64,000 nt of DNA from contig OY970265.1 of NCBI GenBank assembly GCA_963715675.1, positions 186,001-250,000 on the forward strand, read 5' to 3'. Made by a program: the position numbers and the translations under genes. This document shows, one piece after another, positions 8,529-16,316 of the stretch (positions within the stretch are counted from its first letter, which is position 1; every line of letters begins with the position of its first letter). The notes under the pieces were generated by a model, which was given only the letters and a program-made list of their open reading frames with translations, made no database searches and was not told where the DNA came from. The DNA is from DASVWZ01 sp963715675 (GTDB lineage: Bacteria; Acidobacteriota; Terriglobia; Terriglobales; Acidobacteriaceae).

Positions 8529-9329
8529 CTATAAGCTCTGTACTCGGAAACACTTAAGGCCGAGGTATGAATCGCCTTCGGCTTTTATATGACCCAATTT
8601 CAGATGGAGGCTCAACGCCTTCTCGTTCGGAGCTTCTATTCCGAACTTCTCGTTTAGTCTGTCTGCGTGGTGCTCAACCCAGAACGTCACCATTTGCTCG
8701 GCGAGTCCCTTCCTCCGTTCATGCTCGACGATGAACATCTGACGAAGCACAGCGTAGTCGGCCTCCGTCCAAACCAGAAAGCCCAAGTATTTCCGCCTCT
8801 CAGAATCTAGTAAGAGACCAGCCTCGTGTTCGTTCGAACGCCCGAAGAGAAAACGGCTGTCTTCTTCTTTCACGATAGCCTGCAAGACTTTCAGCACCAA
8901 AAAATCCTTCATGGTCTTGCAGACTACAAACGATAATCCCGAGGGCATTGGTTTGCCACGACGACGGACGGTCGGATTCCACTCCACAGTCAACACCGTG
9001 TTCGGGTTGACGAAGTGTGTACCATAGAGAACCGCGACGTAGTTAGAGCAGCCAGAACAAATAAAGCCGAGGCCAGCAACACCGCACGTCAAAGGCCCCA
9101 AGGTTACCTCTCGACCGCAATTGGCACAGACGACTACTGTTCGTTCTCGTTTAACCTCTCCGAATTCTTGCTCCGCGAAGTTCTTGTCACAGTGAACACA
9201 TCGGTACTTGCCGTCTCCTTCTCCCCAAATCATTTCTTGACAGTGACCGCAGGCAGGACACCGATACATCGAAACCTTCGTTGACTTACGCGATTTCCAT
9301 CCGCCCACCGTAATGACCTGATGTGCCAT
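8529..9329 (-). CDS. Zinc-ribbon / GNAT acetyltransferase fusion
   Basis: A 266-residue protein with two N-terminal zinc ribbons: C24/C27 with C44/C47, and C68/C71 with C91/C94 (all CxxC knuckles). The C-terminal third has GNAT features: a strand (YLGFLVWTEADYAVLRQMFIVE), the acetyl-CoA loop RRKGLA, a following helix, and APNEKALSLHLKLGH, the usual end of the fold. An acetyl-transfer reaction on a protein, nucleic acid or small molecule is likely; the zinc ribbons could target it to nucleic acid. The combination is unusual. A 61-residue gene precedes it on the same strand. Confidence 0.6.
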   Translation of the reverse strand: MAHQVITVGGWKSRKSTKVSMYRCPACGHCQEMIWGEGDGKYRCVHCDKNFAEQEFGEVKRERTVVVCANCGREVTLGPLTCGVAGLGFICSGCSNYVAVLYGTHFVNPNTVLTVEWNPTVRRRGKPMPSGLSFVVCKTMKDFLVLKVLQAIVKEEDSRFLFGRSNEHEAGLLLDSERRKYLGFLVWTEADYAVLRQMFIVEHERRKGLAEQMVTFWVEHHADRLNEKFGIEAPNEKALSLHLKLGHIKAEGDSYLGLKCFRVQSL

Positions 9330-9346
9330 ATTCTCATCTAGCGACG

Positions 9347-9532
9347 CTACTTCGCTTCATTCTCCAGAGGTATCCAGACGGGCTTGTCTGTTGCTTTATC
9401 GACCGCGAACACCCACTTCTTCCCGTCCTCCCCATACCAGATAGTTCCGGGGTCTTGCACCGTCCAGCCTTTCTTCTGAGCAATCACTTCAGCACGTTTC
9501 TTCACATCTTCAGGCAATGGAGTGGGAGCCAT
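9347..9532 (-). CDS. Small hypothetical protein, 61 residues
   Basis: A short soluble protein with a helix (LPEDVKKRAEVIAQKKGW) followed by beta strands (TIWYGEDGKKWVFAVDK, KPVWIPLENE). The balanced composition and a good ribosome-binding site (AGGAG before the ATG) argue that it is real. It lies 17 bases before the zinc-ribbon/GNAT gene and could be co-transcribed. No family is recognised. Confidence 0.5.
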   Translation of the reverse strand: MAPTPLPEDVKKRAEVIAQKKGWTVQDPGTIWYGEDGKKWVFAVDKATDKPVWIPLENEAK

Positions 9533-9558
9533 GTCTTTCTCTCCTATTTAGCAGGCAA

Positions 9559-9789
9559 TCAGCCGACGTATCTGACTCGGTCTGGAGGGACAAATTCAAA
9601 CTCAGGATGGTGGAGCGTGCGGAGTCGGAATTGGTCAGGAGGCGGATAGGGGCCGTCACCCTTGGCCCGCCGGTAAAGGTCTAGGCGGATATTCTCATCG
9701 CTCAATTTTTGAATGGTCGCCGTGCGATTCGGCTGGCCTAGCAGAATCGTTTGCATAGCGTCATGCAGCGTCGGTTGCTTACGAGACAT
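9559..9789 (-). CDS. Small hypothetical protein, 76 residues
   Basis: I took ATG 9789, because the sequence before it is not coding-like. The product (MSRKQPTLHDAMQTILL...) contains a helix followed by RLDLYRRAKGDGPYPPPDQFRLRTLHHPEF, a pattern seen in small regulators or antitoxin-like proteins, although nothing specific can be claimed. It is first in a minus-strand group with the 61-residue and GNAT genes and is divergent from the RNase HI gene. Confidence 0.45.
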   Translation of the reverse strand: MSRKQPTLHDAMQTILLGQPNRTATIQKLSDENIRLDLYRRAKGDGPYPPPDQFRLRTLHHPEFEFVPPDRVRYVG

Positions 9790-9978
9790 GGTTTCTATTT
9801 TACTCCTAGGTTCCCAGCATTCTCTTCGCAGCTTTGAGTCGTGCATTGCGACTGCGAAAGTGACAGCGTTTCGTGACGGGCGAGTTCCACAATCCGAACA
9901 AGCGGTCTTGGATGGACCTTGCTTCCATATCAATCGCAAGGAACAATCGTTGTGTCATCCCGGGAATATAATTTCGGA

Positions 9979-10803
9979 ATGCTTCCCGACCCTCGTGCCA
10001 TCCATATCTCGACGGACGGTTCCTGCTACAAGAATCCGGGCGGAAGGTCGGGATGTGCGGCGATTGTTCACTACCCGGATCACCTAAATCGCGAGGACGA
10101 GCAGATTCTTGATTTCGGTTGCGACGAGAGTAGCAACAATCGAATGGAACTACTCGCGTGCATCCGGGTACTCAAGTGGATTCGTGAAAGTGGCCCGTGG
10201 TCGGGCGTCTCTCGGGTTCAGATTTTCACGGATTCCCAGTACGTGAAAGATAATCTGGGCCGAGCCAGAGGATGGAAAAGCAATGACTGGAGAAACCAGC
10301 ACGGTGAGCCGAGAGAAAACCCGGACCTGTGGAAGCAATTGCTTTCAGCCCACACCAAGACCGGAATCACTGTCCATTTTGAATGGACTCTCGGCAAGAA
10401 GACACCAGTTCTGAAGAGGGTTGACAGAGCCGCTAAAGCTGCGGCAACTCGCGGAGGCCCCGACACAGATCGCGGCTACAAGCCCGGAACTATCGCTCGC
10501 TCGATGGTCAAAGGGTCGGCGGCTCGATTCCCCGCGAAAGGCCAACTGGCTGTCATTCGACCGTATCGCAAGAATATTCTCGGGAAGGGAGAGGAGAAGG
10601 TTCGCTTTGACATTTTGAGCGAAGAGAGCCAAACGTATGTGGAAAGCTGCTACGCGTTTGCGACAACCGCTCTCGCTGCCGAACTCCATCGTCAGCACGG
10701 GTACAGAGTTCGGTTCAACGACAACCCGAAGTATCCTCAGATTTTAGAGATAATAGAGAAAGTGTCGCTCCCAAAGCCGCTCGTGAATCTTGACGTGACT
10801 TAG
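9979..10803 (+). CDS. RNase HI-domain protein with an unknown C-terminal extension
   Basis: A 274-residue protein from ATG 9979. The first about 155 residues are an RNase HI fold with all four catalytic acids: D13 (STDGSC), E57 (NNRMELLA), D85 (FTDSQYV) and D149 (KRVDRAAK). RNase HI cleaves RNA in RNA-DNA hybrids. The remaining about 120 residues (from GYKPGTIARSMVKGSA) form an extra domain that housekeeping RNase HI lacks and that I do not recognise. A TTG at 9919 is an alternative start. It is convergent with the three-Cys-motif gene. Confidence 0.75.
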   Translation: MLPDPRAIHISTDGSCYKNPGGRSGCAAIVHYPDHLNREDEQILDFGCDESSNNRMELLACIRVLKWIRESGPWSGVSRVQIFTDSQYVKDNLGRARGWKSNDWRNQHGEPRENPDLWKQLLSAHTKTGITVHFEWTLGKKTPVLKRVDRAAKAAATRGGPDTDRGYKPGTIARSMVKGSAARFPAKGQLAVIRPYRKNILGKGEEKVRFDILSEESQTYVESCYAFATTALAAELHRQHGYRVRFNDNPKYPQILEIIEKVSLPKPLVNLDVT

Positions 10804-10818
10804 AGTACGTCACCGATC

Positions 10819-11580
10819 TTAACCTCCGACCGGGGTCGATGGAATTAGCAGGTTTCTGTCTGCGGGCATTTCATCGTATGTCCTACCGTCGAGCAAGCGT
10901 CCGGTTTTCGATTTTTGCCGACCTCCCCATTGCTTGAAAAAGAACGGGATGCGATTTTCTGCACATTGGTTCTGAATCGAAACAACCCACTCTTTCTGCA
11001 TCGGTCGTGCTCCGAAGCCGCTCTCGCCGCCCACGATAACCCAGTCGATATTTGAGAGGTCGATTACTCCTAGATTTTCGAGAAGCGGCTCAATGGACAG
11101 AAACCGGATACGAGCGGCAGCGGAACGCAGATCGTCGATGCGAGGGACTCCATACTGCCTGTCCTCCACGCTGACACCCCACCAGATATGCTCTTGGGTG
11201 CCTGCGACTCGGAGACTCCTAGTGAGCATTTCGTTCAGTCGCTTTGAACGTTTCGTGAGCACCTGATAGGTGTGCCAATTGGCTTTGACCATCACGTCTA
11301 CAACGCTCTCGATATAGGCGTCCGGCACCCCGTCGTGAAATAGGTCGCTCATGGAGTTCACGAAGATCATTTTAGGAGACTTCCAGCGAAGGGGTTCTTC
11401 CAGCTTCGATGGAACAAGGCGAAGGTCGAAGCCGCGTTCATACGGATGGCCCTTCACTCCACGAAATCGCTCCGCGAAGGTTTCCGCGTAGCAGTGCTTG
11501 CAGCCGGGACTAATCTTGGTGCAGCCCCGGACGGGATTCCACGTCGCGTCCGTCCACTCGATATGTGATTGAAGACTCAT
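10819..11580 (-). CDS. Three-Cys-motif protein, phage Gp37/Gp68 family (DUF5131)
   Basis: A 253-residue protein of the Gp37/Gp68 (DUF5131) family. It opens with IEWTDATWNPVRGCTKISPGC and carries three cysteines, C20, C27 and C30, spaced C-x6-C-x2-C, consistent with a metal or iron-sulfur centre in a radical-SAM-like barrel. Later motifs, MIFVNSMSDLFHD, VLTKRSKRL and WVIVGGESG, are typical. It overlaps the preceding tcmP gene by ATGA, and the two families are known to occur as pairs. The biochemical role is not established; occurrence on phages and islands suggests conflict or nucleic-acid modification. Confidence 0.8.
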   Translation of the reverse strand: MSLQSHIEWTDATWNPVRGCTKISPGCKHCYAETFAERFRGVKGHPYERGFDLRLVPSKLEEPLRWKSPKMIFVNSMSDLFHDGVPDAYIESVVDVMVKANWHTYQVLTKRSKRLNEMLTRSLRVAGTQEHIWWGVSVEDRQYGVPRIDDLRSAAARIRFLSIEPLLENLGVIDLSNIDWVIVGGESGFGARPMQKEWVVSIQNQCAENRIPFFFKQWGGRQKSKTGRLLDGRTYDEMPADRNLLIPSTPVGG

Positions 11581-12704
11581 CTCTTGTGCTTCTTTTGCTT
11601 GGGAAAAGTCACGAGGACCTCATCGGCGAAAGTCACTTCTCCCTTTCTCTTCTGACGCTTTTCGGCGGGCGGCGAGGCACTACATTTCTTGTCGGCTTCC
11701 ATCGAGGCCAGAACACGTTTGTAATTCCGCTTCAAAAACGGACGCCCGACGCTGTGGTTCCTATAGACGTTGTACATCGTTAGCGTTTGGCCTGCAAACT
11801 CTTCCGACAGCATGTCAGCTAGATCGTCAAGAGGGCGAAGGAGTTCAAATAGCGTAGGAAATTTCTCAGACGCGGGCGAATACTCGAACGTCGGAACACC
11901 TTGATTCACTTCGGAACTCTCCTTCGCCATGATTTCCTTCATGATCTCGTAGCCCTTGAAGTCTTTGCTGGCGAAAATCAAGTGGTGCGTTGTGCGAGTT
12001 CCTTTTTCGTTTTTGAACGCGAACGGCAGGACGAAAGAGGCCCCCATCTCTTCCAAGGAATCCGCCAACTCCTCGACGATGAGGCTCTCCCTTTCTACGG
12101 GAAGCAACCCCGACAATTTTCTTCGTAGTGCATTGCCGCGTTCTTCGCCAAACAAGGCGTTCATGTGTTCGCGAACGGCGTCGTTGTTCAATCCCATGTT
12201 AACGCGGTTGTAGTTGAAAAAGAACATGCAGTCGCAACCCCAGTTTTGTAAGACAGAATTTATCAGTTTCAGCGACAGCCCCTTGTACCCCCACGGATCA
12301 ACAAAGAAGAATGTGGGCACCAACTTCAATGCTGCGAATCTCTTGGCGATGTCGTTGCCGACGACCTCGTTCGTGACCTGTGGTTTGTGAGTCAGCTTAC
12401 TGATTCCCGGCAACGCGGCGATTGCCTTTTCAAGTTTGCCGACATTCGCAGCATCCTTGTCATTGAACAGCGTGACGATCATCCCACGCATGTCTTCGTC
12501 TTCAATCGCCGTCTTGAGGACGAGGAGCGGCGTCGAAAGAGTGCCGTCCTCATATCTTCCGGGGCCTGCGAAAAGGTCGATGTAGGCAATGCGTTGGGAG
12601 AATTTCTTGACTACATTTGCCCATGCCCAGAAATACTTTGCAACGATTCGTGCCTTTATCTGCGACTGTTCGCGGGACTCGTCGAAGAATTGACTGTCAA
12701 CCAT
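11577..12704 (-). CDS. tcmP: Three-Cys-motif partner protein TcmP
   Basis: A 375-residue protein with the conserved TcmP beginning, QSQIKARIVAKYFWAWANV followed by RIAYIDLFAGPGRYEDG, a segment like the SAM-binding loop of Rossmann methyltransferases. FFFVDPWGYKGLS later resembles a methyltransferase motif IV (DPWGY). The basic tail (KQKKHKR) may bind nucleic acid. Its stop overlaps the start of the Gp37/Gp68 gene by four bases, so the two are translationally coupled. A SAM-dependent reaction in partnership with the three-Cys protein is an inference. Confidence 0.8.
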   Translation of the reverse strand: MVDSQFFDESREQSQIKARIVAKYFWAWANVVKKFSQRIAYIDLFAGPGRYEDGTLSTPLLVLKTAIEDEDMRGMIVTLFNDKDAANVGKLEKAIAALPGISKLTHKPQVTNEVVGNDIAKRFAALKLVPTFFFVDPWGYKGLSLKLINSVLQNWGCDCMFFFNYNRVNMGLNNDAVREHMNALFGEERGNALRRKLSGLLPVERESLIVEELADSLEEMGASFVLPFAFKNEKGTRTTHHLIFASKDFKGYEIMKEIMAKESSEVNQGVPTFEYSPASEKFPTLFELLRPLDDLADMLSEEFAGQTLTMYNVYRNHSVGRPFLKRNYKRVLASMEADKKCSASPPAEKRQKRKGEVTFADEVLVTFPKQKKHKR

Positions 12705-12809
12705 GCACGCTTACTGAACTTTAGAAGATCAACCTATAGGTGGGGAAGTAACTACTGAGCCAGCTACCACCCGATTATAATCAACTGGTCGTGGAGAACA
12801 CAGATCGTT

Positions 12810-13775
12810 TCACTCGCTTCGCTTCACCCGGTTGCGGCCTTCCTGCTTGGCCCGGTACAACGCAGCGTCGGCTCGTTTCACCAGCGATCCGCTCTCACGA
12901 TCTTCATCCGCCTCAGCAACCCCGAGACTGATGGTGACGACAAGATCAGCGAGGTCAAACCGAAGATGCTCGGCATCAAGGCGAACCTCCTCAGCGAGTT
13001 CAAGCACTCTCTCAACATCTCCTCCGGTCACGATCATGCTCAATTCTTCGCCGCCATATCTGTACTCGACACGATGCTTGCCGTCAGACTTGGCCGATAG
13101 AACCTTTGCCACGCGACGAAGAACCTCGTCACCCGAGGGATGCCCGAAGGTGTCGTTAACCTTCTTGAAATGGTCTATGTCAACCATGATGAGAGCGACA
13201 CGCTGCTTTTGAGCGAGTGCATAACCAAGGTCAGCCTCGAAACTACCCCGGTCGAAAATACCGAGCAATCCGTCACGCCTTCGGTGAGCTAGTTGATCTG
13301 CTCGACCTCGGACCCGTTCTATCGCTGCACCGACCAGTGTCGTTGCGGACTGAATCTCAAGGTCTTCCTCAATCGTGACCTCAAAGTGGAGGAAGACGTG
13401 ATCCCCATCATCCTCGAAATCCACTTCGCTAGTTACGTCGTCCTCGGCAATCGCGTCTCGCAGTGCTGCGACGTATAATGACAGACCTATGTCTTCATCC
13501 CAGAACTTGCGACGGAACATTTCCTCGACGACAGCGGACGCCGCCCCGTCTCGGAATCCCGATAACTCGATGTCATGCTCGATTTCGATGACGTGATCTT
13601 TTATCGACTCGACTGGTTTGATGGTAATCTGGTCGGGAATTTCAGACAGTCTGATTCCTCCCAGCGACTTCTTGGGAATCGTGGTCTGATAAGTCTCTTC
13701 TTCACACACGAACTCTTCGCCGTTTACGCGAATAGCGACAGGCTCGTTGCCATCGAGAATGAGGTCAACTGGCAT
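12810..13775 (-). CDS. GGDEF-domain protein, putative diguanylate cyclase
   Basis: A 321-residue soluble protein. The C-terminal half is a GGDEF domain: MVDIDHFKKVND with metal-binding D199/D201, GHPSGDEVLR, and the active-site loop YGGEEL at 241-245, a catalytically competent variant. There is no RxxD inhibitory site before the loop. Residues 1-150 are an acidic unknown domain, with no PAS, GAF or receiver signature and no membrane segments. It should make cyclic di-GMP or a related dinucleotide. Its place in a defence-rich island, with no obvious receptor beside it, is unusual. Confidence 0.75.
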   Translation of the reverse strand: MPVDLILDGNEPVAIRVNGEEFVCEEETYQTTIPKKSLGGIRLSEIPDQITIKPVESIKDHVIEIEHDIELSGFRDGAASAVVEEMFRRKFWDEDIGLSLYVAALRDAIAEDDVTSEVDFEDDGDHVFLHFEVTIEEDLEIQSATTLVGAAIERVRGRADQLAHRRRDGLLGIFDRGSFEADLGYALAQKQRVALIMVDIDHFKKVNDTFGHPSGDEVLRRVAKVLSAKSDGKHRVEYRYGGEELSMIVTGGDVERVLELAEEVRLDAEHLRFDLADLVVTISLGVAEADEDRESGSLVKRADAALYRAKQEGRNRVKRSE

Positions 13776-13906
13776 TTTCCGGGCTAACCTCGAATCGTCA
13801 TTCTCTGCCCAGTTAGTATATCTAGCAGGCTACAGAGTTCTTGAACCACCTGTGCTACTATGCGACGGGCCATGATTGAAGTCACTCTTTTAAAGGAGGA
13901 CCAGTT

Positions 13907-14485
13907 ATGAGAGCCTGCCTTCCGCACTTCGTCCTGTTCGTCGCAATTGCATCTACCCCAATCAGCAGCACCGCAAAAGATAAACATCTACCGCTCCCAC
14001 CACAAATCGCGAAAGCGACGACCGTTTACATCGACAACCAGAGCGGCATAGCAAAACTGGGAGATCGTTGTTACACCGAGATTGAGAAATGGGGTCGATT
14101 CAAAGTTGTTCAGAACTCGAAGGACGCCGACCTTGTCCTCCTGCTGTCCGCCAAAGAATACACTCGCGGGTATGTCACTTCTGGTGGAGGCTCTACGAGC
14201 ACTGTCAACACCTCTGGAAACATCGACGCGACGACTACAGGAAATCAGACGACAGGCACAGTCAACACTTCGGGAACTGTCAACACAACGACCGAGCCGA
14301 CGTACACCAACCCGGTCACAGTTGGCTACACCTACCTTACGGTCATTGATCCGAAGACTGGAGACAATCTGTGGAGCGATTCAAAGCGATGGGGAAATCT
14401 CTACACAGGTTTTCACAGTGCAACCAAAGGTCTCGTTGACAGCCTCATGAAACGAATCAACGAGGACGAGAAACAGAATCACTAG
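13907..14485 (+). CDS. Secreted protein with a Ser/Thr/Gly-rich linker
   Basis: A 192-residue protein with a signal peptide (hydrophobic FVLFVAIASTPI, residues 8-19) and a strong ribosome-binding site (AAAGGAGG). The mature part has an alpha/beta N-terminal segment (TVYIDNQSGIAKLGDR, FKVVQNSKDADLVLLLSAKEY), a linker rich in T, S, N and G (about residues 95-140), and a final TVGYTYLTVIDPKTGDNLWSD strand pair. It resembles the DUF4136-like or lipoprotein families common in Acidobacteria. It is odd cargo for the island and has no related neighbour. Confidence 0.55.
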   Translation: MRACLPHFVLFVAIASTPISSTAKDKHLPLPPQIAKATTVYIDNQSGIAKLGDRCYTEIEKWGRFKVVQNSKDADLVLLLSAKEYTRGYVTSGGGSTSTVNTSGNIDATTTGNQTTGTVNTSGTVNTTTEPTYTNPVTVGYTYLTVIDPKTGDNLWSDSKRWGNLYTGFHSATKGLVDSLMKRINEDEKQNH

Positions 14486-14658
14486 CCAGTCGGCCAACGG
14501 TTGTCAATTTCCTTCATGATCGCTTCAGCCCATCGGACTGCGTCGGAGATCGCGGAGACGGTTGCGGGAACTCTCTTGCCGCCATCGAACGGCGACAGCT
14601 TCCGGGCGGCGAGAATCGCAGCGGCGATCAAGATCACGCGTTTGCGACCCTCATCCAC
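14482..14658 (-). CDS. Small unannotated protein, 58 residues
   Basis: A minus-strand frame with a GTG start at 14658 and TAG at 14482-14484. It reads VDEGRKRVILIAAAILAARK, then a lysine/proline patch and SDAVRWAEAIMKEIDNRWP. The two amphipathic helices joined by GGKRVPAT look like a genuine compact helical protein, and similar short proteins occur on mobile islands. The stop overlaps the end of the convergent secreted-protein gene by 3 bases. Its start is 98 bases from hsdM, with an inverted repeat between the two divergent genes. It could be a regulator or an anti-restriction-type accessory, but the function is not known. Confidence 0.5.
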   Translation of the reverse strand: MDEGRKRVILIAAAILAARKLSPFDGGKRVPATVSAISDAVRWAEAIMKEIDNRWPTG

Positions 14659-14686
14659 TCCCGCATATTACACCTTTCGCCATATA

Positions 14687-14708
14687 TTCGCCATCTGCCA
14701 GTGGCGAA
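14687..14708. promoter_or_regulatory. Inverted repeat upstream of hsdM, candidate operator
   Basis: TTCGCCA, 8 bases, TGGCGAA: a perfect 7-bp dyad about 50 bp before the hsdM start and 30 bp before the divergent small gene. A partial third copy (TTTCGCCATA) lies just to the left. Such a symmetric site at the start of a restriction-modification operon fits an operator for a controller protein, although none is encoded next to it. Confidence 0.45.
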
Positions 14709-14756
14709 GACCCCGTGACCTGCTAACATCAGCAGTTTCAGGACGACCTGACTGTC

Positions 14757-16316
14757 ATGCCAGCAAATCATACCGATCTTGAGAAACGCCTATGGGACGC
14801 CGCCGACGAACTTCGGGCGAACTCCAAGCTGAAGTCGTCCGAGTATTCGATCCCAGTGCTCGGGCTGATCTTCCTCCGCTACGCCGATCACAAGTTTGCC
14901 GAGGCTGAAAAGAAGATGCCTCAGCAAGCCAGCGGTCGCCGCAAGATCGGGAAGACCGACTACCAAGCACAGGGTGTCCTGTACCTCCCCGAAAAGGCCC
15001 GCTTCGGAACCCTGCTCAACCTGTCAGAGGGGACCGACATCGGCAAGGCCATCAACGAGGCCATGAAGGCTATCGAGGCCGAGAACGAAGACCTCAAGGA
15101 CGTTCTGCCCAAGACGTACAACAGTCTGGAAAAGAACCTACTGGTTTCGCTTCTGAAAAACTTCTCGTCGATCCCGATGACGATTGAGGGAGATGCCTTC
15201 GGCAAGATTTACGAATATTTCCTCGGCAAGTTCGCCATGTCCGAGGGGCAGAAGGGCGGCGAGTTTTTCACGCCCACCAGTATCGTCAAGCTGATCGTCG
15301 AAATCATCGAGCCGTTCCACGGTCAGATTCTCGATCCGGCATCTGGAAGCGGCGGCATGTTCGTGCAGTCGGCAGCATTCGTCGAACATCACAAGAAGAG
15401 CGTGAATGAAATCTCGGTCTATGGGCAGGAGAAAGTTGCTGAGACCATCCGGCTCTGCAAGATGAACCTCGCCGTCCACGGACTATCCGGCGACATCCGA
15501 CAGGCTGTGACCTACTACGAAGACATTCACAAAAGCGTTGGCAAGTTCGATTTTGTGATGGCGAATCCGCCATTCAACGTGGACAAGGTGGACAAGGAGC
15601 GGATTAAAGACGATCCTCGTTATCCCTTCGGTTTACCGAAAATCGACAACGCAAATTACCTGTGGATTCAAATCTTCTACAGCACGCTGAATGCAAAGGG
15701 ACGTGCTGGGTTTGTAATGGCCAATTCCGCTGGGGACGCGAGAGGATCGGAACTGGATATACGGCGGGAACTTCTAAAAGCCAATTCGGTGGATGTCATG
15801 GTCTCCATCGGGCCAAATTTCTTCTACACCGTAACACTACCCTGCACCCTCTGGTTCCTAGATCGAGGCAAATCGAAGACTAATCGGAAAGACAAGGTTC
15901 TCTTCATCGACGCCCGCCGCATCTTTCGCCAGATTGACCGTGCCCATCGCGAATTCAAGCCGGAACAGATTGAGTTCCTCGCCAATATAGTTCGGCTATA
16001 TCGAGGTGAGGACACTGAATCTGAGATGGGAAGTGCGGAATTGATGAAGCAAGACTTCCCGAAGAACAAGTACGCTGACGTGGCAGGATTGTGCAAAATA
16101 GCAACGCTTGCCGAGATTGAAGCTCAAAACTGGAGCCTGAACCCCGGTCGGTACGTGGGCGTTGCGGCACAAGCGGCGGACGAGTTTGAGTTTGCAGTTC
16201 GGCTGGAAGAACTTAACGAAGAGCTAGAAGTGCTAAACGCGGAAGCCAGAGAACTTGAATACAGGATTGCAGAAAACGTCGCCTCGATTCTGGGTGACGA
16301 GAGCATCCAAGCATGA
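14757..16316 (+). CDS. hsdM: Type I restriction-modification DNA methyltransferase, HsdM
   Basis: A 519-residue N6-adenine methyltransferase subunit. The N-terminal HsdM helical domain (TDLEKRLWDAADELR, LGLIFLRYADHKF) is followed by the SAM-binding motif DPASGSGG at 193-200 and the catalytic NPPF at 270-273. Normal length for the family. It starts at ATG 14757 and ends with an ATGA overlap with hsdS, so the subunits are translationally coupled. HsdM with HsdS makes the methyltransferase and with HsdR the restriction enzyme. The gene is intact. Confidence 0.95.
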   Translation: MPANHTDLEKRLWDAADELRANSKLKSSEYSIPVLGLIFLRYADHKFAEAEKKMPQQASGRRKIGKTDYQAQGVLYLPEKARFGTLLNLSEGTDIGKAINEAMKAIEAENEDLKDVLPKTYNSLEKNLLVSLLKNFSSIPMTIEGDAFGKIYEYFLGKFAMSEGQKGGEFFTPTSIVKLIVEIIEPFHGQILDPASGSGGMFVQSAAFVEHHKKSVNEISVYGQEKVAETIRLCKMNLAVHGLSGDIRQAVTYYEDIHKSVGKFDFVMANPPFNVDKVDKERIKDDPRYPFGLPKIDNANYLWIQIFYSTLNAKGRAGFVMANSAGDARGSELDIRRELLKANSVDVMVSIGPNFFYTVTLPCTLWFLDRGKSKTNRKDKVLFIDARRIFRQIDRAHREFKPEQIEFLANIVRLYRGEDTESEMGSAELMKQDFPKNKYADVAGLCKIATLAEIEAQNWSLNPGRYVGVAAQAADEFEFAVRLEELNEELEVLNAEARELEYRIAENVASILGDESIQA

